Shown piece after piece: positions 50,930 through 60,484 of a stretch of DNA of 64,000 nt (position 1 is the first letter of the stretch; every line of letters begins with the position of its first letter). The position numbers and the translations under genes are program-made. The notes beneath the pieces are model-generated. The model made no database searches. It had not been told where the DNA came from and saw only the letters and a list, made by a program, of their open reading frames with translations. Source of the stretch: Rhodocista pekingensis (lineage in GTDB: Bacteria; Pseudomonadota; Alphaproteobacteria; Azospirillales; Azospirillaceae); the NCBI RefSeq assembly GCF_042665545.1, contig NZ_JBHTCM010000003.1, positions 38,801 through 102,800 of the forward strand. Direction: 5' to 3'.

Positions 50930-50988
50930 CGGACGGGGGCGGCCGGCGCCGCCCCGTCCCCCCTGCCCCGGTTCCTGGCCCGGCACCA

Positions 50989-51825
50989 TCACACCCGCTC
51001 CCCTGCCAGCGCGGAAACGAGGTCGGCCAGCGATGCGTCGATCCGGGTGATCCCCTGTTCCGTCAGGAAGCGCGCCTCGTTACGGGTCGGCGCACCGTCC
51101 AGCACGGCGTAGTGCGGCGCCTGCGACCGCTTCATGATCTGCCGGGCGAAGATGCGCAGCATCTGGTCGTCGAAGCGGCAGCCCAGGAACAGGAAGCCGC
51201 GCCCCGTCCGGCGCTCCTTCACCGCGGGAGGGATCGGCGTCTGGATGTCGATCTCCGTCAGGACCTCGACATAGTCGGAATCCGACACGAGCATGTCGGC
51301 ATCGGGCTCGACCGCGCCGTGCGGCCGGTAGACCAGGGTGGACCAGGTGTCCGCCACCTCGTCCGGCACGGCGCGTCCGGCTGCGTCGCAGGTCTTCCAC
51401 CAACGGTCCGGGCTGCCTGCCGGGCCGATGCCATGGCGACTGGTCCCGGCCACGCCGCCCCAGCCGACCGATCCGGCCAGCGCCGTCTCCAGCGCCCGGT
51501 CGTACCAGGCGGAGACGACGAGCGGCGGCCGGGCCCGCGCCATCAGCCGGTGCAGGGCGTTGGGCCGCAGCGGCGGCGCGAACGCCTCACGCATCAGCGC
51601 GCGGACGGTCTGGCGGTGGCGCGCGCCCTCGATGTACTGCGCCGTGGCCCAGACATTGCCCCGCACCCGCTTCGGCAGGGCGACCCTGGCGGCGAAGAAC
51701 GCGGCCAGGGCCTGCGGGCTGTCCGGCACCGGGGCGGGCCCGTCGAGCGACAGAATGCCCGGCCCCAGGAACGGGATCAGCCGGCCTTCGGCCAGTCCGT
51801 CAGCGATCTGCGTCAGCATCGGCAT
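50989..51825 (-). CDS. SIR2-like domain protein within the nif cluster
   Basis: 278 residues. The N-terminus RLIPFLGPGIL resembles the NAD-binding GAG/GPG loop of SIR2-like domains. Other family-like pieces are PPLVVSAWYDRALETAL (the strand before the TxxYD motif of SIR2_2), VYRPHGAVEPDADMLVSDSDYVEVL, and the C-terminal FLFLGCRFDDQMLRIFARQI. It thus looks like the SIR2-like/NADase-type fold rather than a classical deacetylase: no zinc cysteines are seen. It is 42 bp downstream of nifT in the nifB operon, so NifA control is likely. Function in nitrogen fixation unknown. Confidence 0.72.
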   Translation of the reverse strand: MPMLTQIADGLAEGRLIPFLGPGILSLDGPAPVPDSPQALAAFFAARVALPKRVRGNVWATAQYIEGARHRQTVRALMREAFAPPLRPNALHRLMARARPPLVVSAWYDRALETALAGSVGWGGVAGTSRHGIGPAGSPDRWWKTCDAAGRAVPDEVADTWSTLVYRPHGAVEPDADMLVSDSDYVEVLTEIDIQTPIPPAVKERRTGRGFLFLGCRFDDQMLRIFARQIMKRSQAPHYAVLDGAPTRNEARFLTEQGITRIDASLADLVSALAGERV

Positions 51826-51867
51826 TCTCCGGAACCAGGGGGACGGATGCGCGGGAACGGGACGGGA

Positions 51868-52077
51868 TCACTCCTCGCCGCGGCGGCGGGCCTCCACGGT
51901 CACCGGCAGGCGCGTGTCCGCCGCCATCTCCGGCAGGTCCAGCACCCAGCCGTTCTTCAGACGGACCCAGCCGCCCCAGAGGGCGGGGTGCTCCATCTCC
52001 ACGACCGGCTGTTCCAGGTCCTTCTTGGGGACGTAGATCGAGGGGCCCTTGGCCGTCCGCCTGACCATGACCTTCAT
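51868..52077 (-). CDS. nifT: NifT/FixU
   Basis: 69 residues: MKVMVRRTAKGPSIYVPKKDLEQ, then WGGWVRLKNGWVLDLPEM, the NifT pattern. Function unknown and dispensable in model diazotrophs. Start overlaps the nifZ stop (ATGA). Confidence 0.92.
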   Translation of the reverse strand: MKVMVRRTAKGPSIYVPKKDLEQPVVEMEHPALWGGWVRLKNGWVLDLPEMAADTRLPVTVEARRRGEE

Positions 52078-52364
52078 GGCCGGCCCCCCGGCGCCGCGGC
52101 AATCTCCTCGGGGCGGAGCAGTTCCTTGCCGCGCATCCCGACGACGACGCCGCGGTCCACCCATTCCACGGCATAGACGTAGAACTGCTGGAGGAAGGTG
52201 CCGACATCGCGCACATAGCCGAGGTCGCCCTTCAGCACCAGCACGTCGCCGATGTCGCGGCCGGGGAAGGTGCCGTCATTCTTCACCCGGTAGCGGGCGA
52301 CGACCTTCTGGCCCGGCCGGAAGACGGGCGGTCCCGCCAGTTCGTTGACGGTTTCCCTGCGCAT
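52074..52364 (-). CDS. nifZ: NifZ
   Basis: 96 residues with the NifZ block PPVFRPGQKVVARYRVKNDGTF, then GDLGYVRDVGTFLQQFYVYAVEWVDRG in essence. NifZ helps mature the second P-cluster of NifDK. It lies between the ferredoxin gene (59 bp) and nifT (overlap). Confidence 0.93.
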   Translation of the reverse strand: MRRETVNELAGPPVFRPGQKVVARYRVKNDGTFPGRDIGDVLVLKGDLGYVRDVGTFLQQFYVYAVEWVDRGVVVGMRGKELLRPEEIAAAPGGRP

Positions 52365-52423
52365 GGGCTTCTCCTGCGGGGTAACGGAGCCCGCCGGCGG
52401 AGGGGCGCCGGCGGGTCGGGGGG

Positions 52424-52618
52424 TCAGGCCGGGACGCAGGTCTTCGGCACCGGGCAGACTTCGGCGCATTGCGGCCGGTCGAAGCTGCCCTGGCATTCGG
52501 TGCACTTGGTGGCGTTGATGATGTAGGCGTCGCCCTTCATGGCGATGGCCCCGTTGGGGCATTCGAATTCGCAGGCGCCGCAGGCCGTACACTGCGAGAC
52601 GATGATCTTGTAGGCCAT
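52424..52618 (-). CDS. fdxN: 2[4Fe-4S] ferredoxin, nif-specific
   Basis: 64 residues. First motif C10/13/16/20 (CTACGACEFECP), second C39-x2-C42-x8-C51-x3-C55 (CTECQGSFDRPQCAEVCP), with the expanded loop typical of FdxN-type ferredoxins. Likely electron donor for the NifB reaction or nitrogenase. It is 37 bp downstream of nifB. Confidence 0.93.
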   Translation of the reverse strand: MAYKIIVSQCTACGACEFECPNGAIAMKGDAYIINATKCTECQGSFDRPQCAEVCPVPKTCVPA

Positions 52619-52655
52619 GGCAAAGGCTCCTTCGCTGGAAGAGGGGTCGGGGGAT

Positions 52656-54122
52656 TCAGGCGGTGACGGCCGCTGCCTGTGCGCGCCCGGTGAGGGCGGC
52701 GGCGATGGCCGTCTCGATGTAGTCGTAGGCGTGGGCGTCGTTGACCTCGATCCCCGCCTCGGCAAGGCGCTGGCGCGGGCAGTCGCCGATCCGGGCGCAG
52801 AGGACGAGGGCGATGCCGTCCAGTGCGGCGAGCAGGCCCTCCAGCCCGTCCTCGTCGCCCCAGCCACCCTTGCAGTAGGCGTCGTCCAGGCGGCGCAGGC
52901 CGGCGAAGGCGATGCGCCCGCCGCGCGCCTCGAAGATCTGGAACTCGCGGGCATGGCCGAAATGCTGGTTCACCCGCCCGCCGCCCTTGGTCGCCACCGC
53001 GACCAGCAGGGCCGGCGCGTCGGCGATGGCGGTGACGGCCACCGCCGCCGCGGCGGCGCGGTCCGCCCGTTCCGCCGCCACCCAGGCGCGGTATTCGGCC
53101 CGGGCCGCTCCGTCATCCGCGGCGGGCTCCAGGGCCGGGTCGCCCAGCCTGTCCAGGGTGAAGTCCTGGCCGCGGTCCTCGCCCAGCAGGCCGACCGCGT
53201 CGGCGCGGCACTGGCGGCAGTGCCGCATCAGCTTCGCCCCGCCCTCCAGCCGGTCCTGCACCGCCGCCAGCTCGCGCGCCGTGGGGCCGCGCTGGCCGGC
53301 GAGACCGAAGGCCGTGCCGTGCGCCGGGTCGGAGATCAGCGGCATGATGTTGTGCAGGAAGGCGCCGCGCGCCGTGACCTGGCGGTTCACCTCCACCAGA
53401 TGCGCGTCGTTGATCCCCGGGATCATCACGGAGTTGACCTTGACCAGCACGCCGCGCGCGGTCAGGCGCTCCAGCCCCTCCATCTGGCGTTCGTGCAGGA
53501 TGCGGGAGGCGTCGCGGCCGGTCCAGCGGCGGTGGTCATGGTAGATCCAGGGATAGATGCGCTCGCCGACCTCGGGATCGACCATGTTGATGGTCACGGT
53601 CACATGGTCGATGTTCATGTCCACGATCTCGTCCACCAGTTCGGGCAGGGCGAGGCCGTTGGTGGAGAGGCAGAGCCGGATGTCCGGCAGCCGACGCGCC
53701 ACCAGCGCGAAGGTGGCGCGGGTCCGGACCCAGTCGTAGCAGGCGTCGCCCGGCCCCGCGATGCCCAGCACCGAGAGCTGCGGCACCGAGGCGGCCACGG
53801 CCAGCACCTTGCGCGCGCCTTCCTCCGGCGTCAGCCGTTCGGAGACGACGCCCGGCCGGCTCTCGTTGGCGCAGTCGAACTTCCGGTTGCAGTAGTTGCA
53901 CTGGATGTTGCAGGCCGGCGCCACCGCGACATGCATGCGGGCGAAGTAGTGGTGCGCCTCTTCCGAGTAGCAGGGATGGTCCTTCACCTTGGCCCAGACG
54001 TCCGGCGGCAGGCTGGCCGCCCCGGCGGCAGAGCCGCAGGTGCTGGCGGTGCATCCCCCCTTGGGCGCCGCTGCCGCCGCCTTGCCCGTCAGCAGGCTGT
54101 CGAGCGGTATCACCTGGGCCAT
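52656..54122 (-). CDS. nifB: NifB, radical SAM FeMo-cofactor synthase
   Basis: 488 residues. Radical-SAM motif C71-x3-C75-x2-C78 (CNIQCNYC) followed by NRKFDCANESRPGV. Typical GIAGPGDACYDW, STNGLALP and the C-rich MRHCRQCRADAVGLLGED. A C-terminal NifX-like domain (about 370-488; VATKGGGRVNQHFGHAREFQI) is present, the usual proteobacterial two-domain form. It makes the 8Fe core (NifB-co) passed by NifX to NifEN. The ATG at 54122 is preferred to a start that would overlap the sigma-54 promoter. Confidence 0.97.
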   Translation of the reverse strand: MAQVIPLDSLLTGKAAAAAPKGGCTASTCGSAAGAASLPPDVWAKVKDHPCYSEEAHHYFARMHVAVAPACNIQCNYCNRKFDCANESRPGVVSERLTPEEGARKVLAVAASVPQLSVLGIAGPGDACYDWVRTRATFALVARRLPDIRLCLSTNGLALPELVDEIVDMNIDHVTVTINMVDPEVGERIYPWIYHDHRRWTGRDASRILHERQMEGLERLTARGVLVKVNSVMIPGINDAHLVEVNRQVTARGAFLHNIMPLISDPAHGTAFGLAGQRGPTARELAAVQDRLEGGAKLMRHCRQCRADAVGLLGEDRGQDFTLDRLGDPALEPAADDGAARAEYRAWVAAERADRAAAAAVAVTAIADAPALLVAVATKGGGRVNQHFGHAREFQIFEARGGRIAFAGLRRLDDAYCKGGWGDEDGLEGLLAALDGIALVLCARIGDCPRQRLAEAGIEVNDAHAYDYIETAIAAALTGRAQAAAVTA

Positions 54123-54161
54123 GGTCGGACCTCCGGGCTGAGGGCGGGTCATCTCCCCTGA

Positions 54162-54176
54162 GCAAGCCCGATGCCA
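54162..54176 (-). promoter_or_regulatory. Sigma-54 promoter of nifB operon
   Basis: Minus strand TGGCAT, 5 bp, TTGC, 39 bp before the nifB ATG. It drives nifB-fdxN-nifZ-nifT-SIR2-like. Confidence 0.92.
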
Positions 54177-54239
54177 GTTGGCGCAACCCATTGATTCCGC
54201 CAGCTTCCGGCCGGGCCGGCCGGCCGTGCGGCGGGCGTT

Positions 54240-54255
54240 TGTCGGGGATGCGACA
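54240..54255. promoter_or_regulatory. NifA upstream activator site of nifB
   Basis: TGT-N10-ACA with TGTCG and CGACA arms, 64 bp upstream of the -24 element and 63 bp beyond the nifA stop codon. Confidence 0.82.
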
Positions 54256-54317
54256 CAGCCGATGTGGGGAAGCCGACAGGCCGCCGTCGGGGCATCGCCG
54301 CGGGGGCGGCGGCGCGC

Positions 54318-56024
<1,707 letters not shown>

Positions 56025-56206
56025 CACGCCACCCCGAAACTACGGCGCCCCCGTCCCTGTCCGTGCCGCCCGTTTTCACAGCCGGGCGTTTCGTATCGTT
56101 TCCTGGACACAAGCGTGCACATCGCGGATCGGCAAAGTCAAGATGCCTGCCCTATCCGATTCGGACTGACCGGGCGACAGAGGGGGCGGTCGTGTCGCCG
56201 GACCGG

Positions 56207-56656
56207 TCAGCCGCTGCCGGGCACGGGCTCGGTGGCACCATGGTTCAGCTCGTCCAGGACATTGAGTCCGACGCCGAGGCGATCCATCGGCAGCAGCACG
56301 AACCAGCGGTCCAGCGGCCGGTCTGGGTTGCCCTCCTGCCCGGCTTCGGTGCCGGGGACGGCCAGCCAGCTTCCGCCCGGCAGCCGGCGTCCGGCAACCG
56401 CCTCCAGTTCGACGCGGAACGCCTCCATGGCGGAGGCCGGCGTGTCGCCGAGGGCGGAGACGGTCGGCCCGCCGGGCCACGGCGCCTCCAGCCGGATCGC
56501 CTGTCCGTCGTCGCTGGCATGGGCGGTGGCGCGCAGGAGGATGACGCCGAGATCGTCCCACCCCGTCAGGGGCCGGGGGTTGGCGCCCTGCTCGGCGCGT
56601 CCGGTCTGGTCGCCGCGTCCGGTGTCGTCGTAGCCCTTGTCGTCGTTCCTCACCAC
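56207..56656 (-). CDS. Uncharacterised protein upstream of nifA
   Basis: 149 residues with a GTG start at 56656 and a strong GGGGGAGG ribosome site (a second GTG follows directly). No signal peptide. The N-terminus is Asp/Gly/Arg-rich; the core LTGWDDLGVILLRATAH, AFRVELEAVAGRRLPGGSWLAVP and DRWFVLLPMDRLGVGLNVLDEL looks like a small alpha/beta domain. Family not recognised. It is 182 bp upstream of nifA on the same strand and could be co-transcribed; its promoter region is shared with the divergent nifV. Confidence 0.6.
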   Translation of the reverse strand: MVRNDDKGYDDTGRGDQTGRAEQGANPRPLTGWDDLGVILLRATAHASDDGQAIRLEAPWPGGPTVSALGDTPASAMEAFRVELEAVAGRRLPGGSWLAVPGTEAGQEGNPDRPLDRWFVLLPMDRLGVGLNVLDELNHGATEPVPGSG

Positions 56657-56786
56657 CGCCTCCCCCTGCCGTCGTTTCGATGGTCGGTGCCATCGGTTTC
56701 CGGTGCCTCCCGCGGGCGCCGACCGCCACGCGAATCACTCTAACAGCCTGCGCGCGACAAGGGCAGCGCGCATCGGGGGCCGCCCT

Positions 56787-56802
56787 TGTCGCGTTTCCGA
56801 CA
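56787..56802. promoter_or_regulatory. NifA upstream activator site 1 of nifV, inside a 13-bp palindrome
   Basis: TGT-N10-ACA embedded in a perfect 13-bp inverted repeat (56779-56791 and 56798-56810, 6-nt loop). The second site starts 36 bp downstream. Confidence 0.82.
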
Positions 56803-56822
56803 AGGGCGGCCGTGACCCGCTT

Positions 56823-56838
56823 TGTCGCATTCATGACA
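56823..56838. promoter_or_regulatory. NifA upstream activator site 2 of nifV
   Basis: TGT-N10-ACA, 34 bp upstream of the -24 element; same 36-bp distance to its twin as in the nifQ/iscA region. Confidence 0.8.
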
Positions 56839-56872
56839 GGTTACGCTTCCGTCTTTTCAATGGGTTACGGAG

Positions 56873-56887
56873 TGGCACGCGCCTTGC
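56873..56887 (+). promoter_or_regulatory. Sigma-54 promoter of nifVW-fixABCX
   Basis: TGGCAC, 5 bp, TTGC: perfect consensus. A second TGGCAC at 56933 has no -12 partner. The predicted leader before nifV is about 40 nt. Confidence 0.93.
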
Positions 56888-56941
56888 CAATCCCCTCCCG
56901 CGGTCCCCCTTCCGGGACCTCCGGTCAGGGAGTGGCACAGC

Positions 56942-58144
56942 ATGGTGGTGTCCAGGCAGAGCGCGGCGCAGCCGGCCGGCACGGGTGGTTCCCTCCCTCC
57001 GCCGCGGGTGCTCGTCCACGACACGACCCTGCGCGACGGGGAGCAGGCGGCCGGCGTCGCCTTCACCCGCGCCGAGAAGCTGGCCATCGCCACGGCCCTG
57101 GCCGCCGCCGGCGTGCCGGAGATCGAGGCCGGCATACCCGCCAGCGGCCCGCATGAGATCGACGCCCTGCGCGCCATCGTCGAGGCCGGCCTGCCGCTCA
57201 CCGTCACCGCCTGGGGGCGGCTGCACATGGGCGATGTCGAGGCCGCGGCGCAGACCGGCGTCACGCGGCTGCATCTGGCGGTTCCCGTCTCCGACATCCA
57301 GCTCGCGCGCAAGCTCGGCCGCAGCCGGGGCTGGGCGCTGGCCGAGATCGGCCGTGTCGTGACCGCGGCGACCGCCGCCGGCTTCGCCGTCTCGGTCGGG
57401 GGCGAGGACGCCTCCCGCACCGATCCGGAATTCCTGCTGGACTGCGTGGCGGCGGCAGCGGAGGCGGGCGCCATCCGCTTCCGCATCGCCGACACGGTCG
57501 GCGCGCTGGAGCCGTTCGCGACGCTGGAGCTGTTCCGGCGGCTGCGCGCCGGCACGACGCTGGACCTGGAGATCCACGCGCACGACGATCTGGGGCTGGC
57601 GACGGCCAATACCCTGGCCGCCGTGCTGGGCGGTGCCAGCCATGTCTCCACCACCGTGGTCGGGCTGGGCGAGCGCGCCGGCAACGCACCGCTGGAGGAG
57701 GTGGCGGTGGCGCTCGCCACCCTGCACGGGCGCGACACCGGGCTGGACCTGACCGCCCTGCCCCGGCTGGCCGCCCTGGTGGCGCGCGCCTCGGGCCGGC
57801 CGATCCCGGCGGGCAAGAGCATCGTCGGCGCCGCCGCCTTCCGCCATGAATCCGGCATCCATGCCGACGGGCTGCTGAAGGACCCGCGCACCTATGAGGC
57901 GCTGGCGCCGGCTCTGGTCGGCCGCCGCCACGAGCTGACCCTGGGCAAGCACTCCGGCGCGCGCTCGGTGGAGGCCGCCTGCGCCGGGCTGGGGCTGCCG
58001 CTCGACCCGTCGCGGGCGCGGCAGGTCGCCGGCATGGTCCGGGCCTTCAGCGCGGAGACGAAGCGGGCCCCGTCCGTCGCCGAGCTGACCCGGTTCTGCG
58101 CCAGCGTCGAAGCCGCCGAGGGGGAGGCCGGGCGATGCGCCTGA
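56942..58144 (+). CDS. nifV: Homocitrate synthase
   Basis: 400 residues. Condenses acetyl-CoA and 2-oxoglutarate to homocitrate, the organic ligand of FeMo-cofactor. DRE-TIM motif HDTTLRDGEQAAG near residues 26-38, the metal pair in IHAHDDLGLATAN, and FRHESGIHADGLLKD. The last 10 bp overlap nifW. First gene of a plus-strand operon through fixX. Confidence 0.96.
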   Translation: MVVSRQSAAQPAGTGGSLPPPRVLVHDTTLRDGEQAAGVAFTRAEKLAIATALAAAGVPEIEAGIPASGPHEIDALRAIVEAGLPLTVTAWGRLHMGDVEAAAQTGVTRLHLAVPVSDIQLARKLGRSRGWALAEIGRVVTAATAAGFAVSVGGEDASRTDPEFLLDCVAAAAEAGAIRFRIADTVGALEPFATLELFRRLRAGTTLDLEIHAHDDLGLATANTLAAVLGGASHVSTTVVGLGERAGNAPLEEVAVALATLHGRDTGLDLTALPRLAALVARASGRPIPAGKSIVGAAAFRHESGIHADGLLKDPRTYEALAPALVGRRHELTLGKHSGARSVEAACAGLGLPLDPSRARQVAGMVRAFSAETKRAPSVAELTRFCASVEAAEGEAGRCA

Positions 58145-58452
58145 TCGACACCCTGATGCGGCTGTCCGCGGCCGAGGAGTTCTTCGAGGCGCTGGCCGTG
58201 CCCTACGATCCGGCGGTGCTGCGGGTGGCGCGGCTGCACATCCTGCGCCGGATGGGCGAACGCCTGTCCGGCACCGATCTGGCCGCCCTTCCCGACGCGG
58301 CCGTGCGCGATCTGGCGCGGTCGGCGCTGGAGGCGGCCTATGCCGAATTCACCCGGACCCGGCCGATCGACGCCCGCGTCTTCAAGGTCCTGAAGGCGGC
58401 GCAGCTTCCGCGCGGCCGCTCCTTCGTCCCCCTCTCCAGCCTCCGCAGGTGA
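58135..58452 (+). CDS. nifW: NifW, nitrogenase stabilising protein
   Basis: 105 residues: LSAAEEFFEALAVPYDPAVL, ILRRMGERLSG, and the ending FTRTRPIDARVFKVLK, matching NifW. It interacts with NifDK and protects against oxygen damage. It is 3 bp before fixA. Confidence 0.95.
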   Translation: MRLIDTLMRLSAAEEFFEALAVPYDPAVLRVARLHILRRMGERLSGTDLAALPDAAVRDLARSALEAAYAEFTRTRPIDARVFKVLKAAQLPRGRSFVPLSSLRR

Positions 58453-58455
58453 GCC

Positions 58456-59307
58456 ATGCATCTGGTGGTCTGCATCAAGCAGGTGCCCGACAGCGCGCAG
58501 ATCCGCGTGCATCCGGTGACCAACACGATCATGCGGCAGGGGGTGCCGACGATCATCAACCCCTATGACCTGTTCGCCCTGGAGCAGGCGCTGCGGCTGC
58601 GCGACGAGTTCGGCGGCAAGGTCACCGTGATGACCATGGGACCGCCGATGGCGTCCGACAGCCTGCGCCGTGCCCTGGGGGCGGGAGCCGACGCCGCCGT
58701 GCTGCTGACCGACCGCTTCTTCGCCGGGTCCGACACGCTGGCGACCAGCTTCGCCCTGTCCCAGGCGATCCGGAAGATCGGCGAGAGCGAGCCGGTGGAC
58801 ATGGTCTTCTGCGGCAAGCAGACGATCGACGGCGACACGGCCCAGGTCGGGCCGGGCATCGCCACCCGGCTGGGATTGCAGCAGCTCACCTATGTCGCCA
58901 AGGTCTGCGAGGTGGACCGGCAGACCCGCACCATCACGGTGGAGCGCCGGGCCGAAGGCGGCGTGCAGGTGCTGCGGACCACCCTGCCCTGCCTGATCAC
59001 CATGCTGGAAGGAACGGCGCCGCTGCGCCGCGGCAGTCTGGCCGACATGCTGCGCGCCGCCCGTGCCGAGATCACCACCTGGAGCGCCAAGGACGCCGGC
59101 ATCCAGGACGTGACCAACTGCGGCCTGCGCGGCTCCCCCACCGTCGTGAAGCGCGTCTTCGCGCCCCAGGCGCGGGCGGAGAAGGCGGCCCAGATCGCCG
59201 TCGCCGGCCGCAGCCCCGACGAGATCGCGGAGGAGGTGCTGGGGCTGATCCTGGACCGCTCCCCCGGTCTTGAGGACGAACTGCACCGCCGTTCCGCCGT
59301 CGCCTGA
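58456..59307 (+). CDS. fixA: FixA, electron-transfer flavoprotein beta subunit
   Basis: 283 residues: MHLVVCIKQVPDSAQIRVHP, NPYDLFALEQALRLRDEFGG, and FCGKQTIDGDTAQVGPGIA, typical of FixA/EtfB. With FixB, FixC and FixX it bifurcates electrons from NADH to quinone and to a low-potential ferredoxin or flavodoxin that feeds NifH. Confidence 0.96.
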   Translation: MHLVVCIKQVPDSAQIRVHPVTNTIMRQGVPTIINPYDLFALEQALRLRDEFGGKVTVMTMGPPMASDSLRRALGAGADAAVLLTDRFFAGSDTLATSFALSQAIRKIGESEPVDMVFCGKQTIDGDTAQVGPGIATRLGLQQLTYVAKVCEVDRQTRTITVERRAEGGVQVLRTTLPCLITMLEGTAPLRRGSLADMLRAARAEITTWSAKDAGIQDVTNCGLRGSPTVVKRVFAPQARAEKAAQIAVAGRSPDEIAEEVLGLILDRSPGLEDELHRRSAVA

Positions 59308-59361
59308 CCCCGCGCCCGTTGCGCCGCGCCCGTGACCCCGGGCCAGAGGAGGACCGAACCG

Positions 59362-60474
59362 ATGTCCACCGCGCCGACCCCCGCACCAGCCCCCGCATCG
59401 CCCCAGGCCGGCGGCCGCGCCAGCATGAAGAAGGAACTGCCCGAGCGTTTCCGCAACCACCGCCATGTCTGGGTGGTGGTGGAGCTGGAACGGGGCGAGG
59501 TCCACCCCGTCTCCTGGGAGCTGCTGGGCGAAGGCCGCAAGCTGGCCGACAGGCTGGGCGTGGAGCTGGCCGGCGTGGTCATGGGCCCGCCGACGGAGGC
59601 GACCCGCCGCGCCGCCGGGGAAGCGTTCTGCTACGGCGCCGATCTGGTCTATCTGGCCGAGCATCCGGTGCTGGCGCAGTACCGGACCGAGGCCTATGCC
59701 CGCGCCCTGACCGACATCTGCGAGAGCTACAAGCCGGAGATCCTGCTGCTGGGGGCCACGACCCTGGGCCGCGATCTGGCCGGAGCCGTCGCCACGACCC
59801 TGCTGACCGGCCTGACGGCCGACTGCACGGAGCTGGCGGTGGACCAGGACGGCAGTCTGGCGGCGACGCGGCCGACCTTCGGCGGCTCGCTCCTCTGCAC
59901 CATCTACACGCTGAACTTCCGGCCGCAGATGGCGACCGTGCGGCCGCGGGTCTTCGCCCTGCCGCCGCGGGTGGAGAAGCCGGTCGGCCGCATCGTGCTG
60001 CACACCGTGCAGTTCGCGGAGGAGGACATCGTCACCAAGGTCCTGGACTTCGTGCCCGACGCGCTGACGGCCAAGTCCCAGCTCGCCTATGCCGATGTCG
60101 TCGTCGCCGGCGGCATGGGCTTGCAGCAGCAGGAGAACTTCCAGCTCGTGAAGCAGCTCGCCGCCACCCTGGGCGCCGAATACGGCGGCTCCCGGCCGCT
60201 GGTGCAGAAGGGCTGGATACCGGCGGACCGGCAGATCGGCCAGACCGGCAAGACGATCCGGCCGCGGGTCTACATCGCGGCCGGCATCTCCGGCGCCATC
60301 CAGCACCGCGTCGGGGTGGAGGGGGCGGACCTGATCGTCGCCATCAACACCGACCCCAACGCCCCGATCTACGATTTCGCCCATGTCGGCATCGTGGCGG
60401 ACGCCGTGCAGATCCTGCCGGCGCTGACCCGCGCCTTCACGCGGCGGCTGTCGTTCAACCGCCTGGTCGGCTGA
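59362..60474 (+). CDS. fixB: FixB, electron-transfer flavoprotein alpha subunit
   Basis: 370 residues. N-domain HVWVVVELERGEVHPVSWELLGEG, and a C-terminal FAD domain with GGRGMG-like VVAGGMGLQ, GSRPLVQKGWIPADRQIGQTGK in essence, and the SGAIQHRVGV and AINTDPNAPIYDFAHVGIV runs. The ATG at 59362 follows GAGGAGG. The Pro/Ala-rich first 25 residues are an extension before the conserved domain. Confidence 0.96.
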   Translation: MSTAPTPAPAPASPQAGGRASMKKELPERFRNHRHVWVVVELERGEVHPVSWELLGEGRKLADRLGVELAGVVMGPPTEATRRAAGEAFCYGADLVYLAEHPVLAQYRTEAYARALTDICESYKPEILLLGATTLGRDLAGAVATTLLTGLTADCTELAVDQDGSLAATRPTFGGSLLCTIYTLNFRPQMATVRPRVFALPPRVEKPVGRIVLHTVQFAEEDIVTKVLDFVPDALTAKSQLAYADVVVAGGMGLQQQENFQLVKQLAATLGAEYGGSRPLVQKGWIPADRQIGQTGKTIRPRVYIAAGISGAIQHRVGVEGADLIVAINTDPNAPIYDFAHVGIVADAVQILPALTRAFTRRLSFNRLVG

Positions 60475-60484
60475 GGAGGACCCC

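Noticed and set aside
56101..56165. A TTGACT element upstream of nifA as a sigma-70 promoter
   Set aside because: No acceptable -10 sequence at 16-18 bp.
56687..56692. A TGGCAC box on the minus strand before the unknown gene upstream of nifA
   Set aside because: The required GC of a -12 element is missing at the right distance (CG is found instead), so I do not call a sigma-54 promoter.
56933..56938. Second TGGCAC just before the nifV start
   Set aside because: No TTGC at the right distance, and it would place the transcription start inside the gene.
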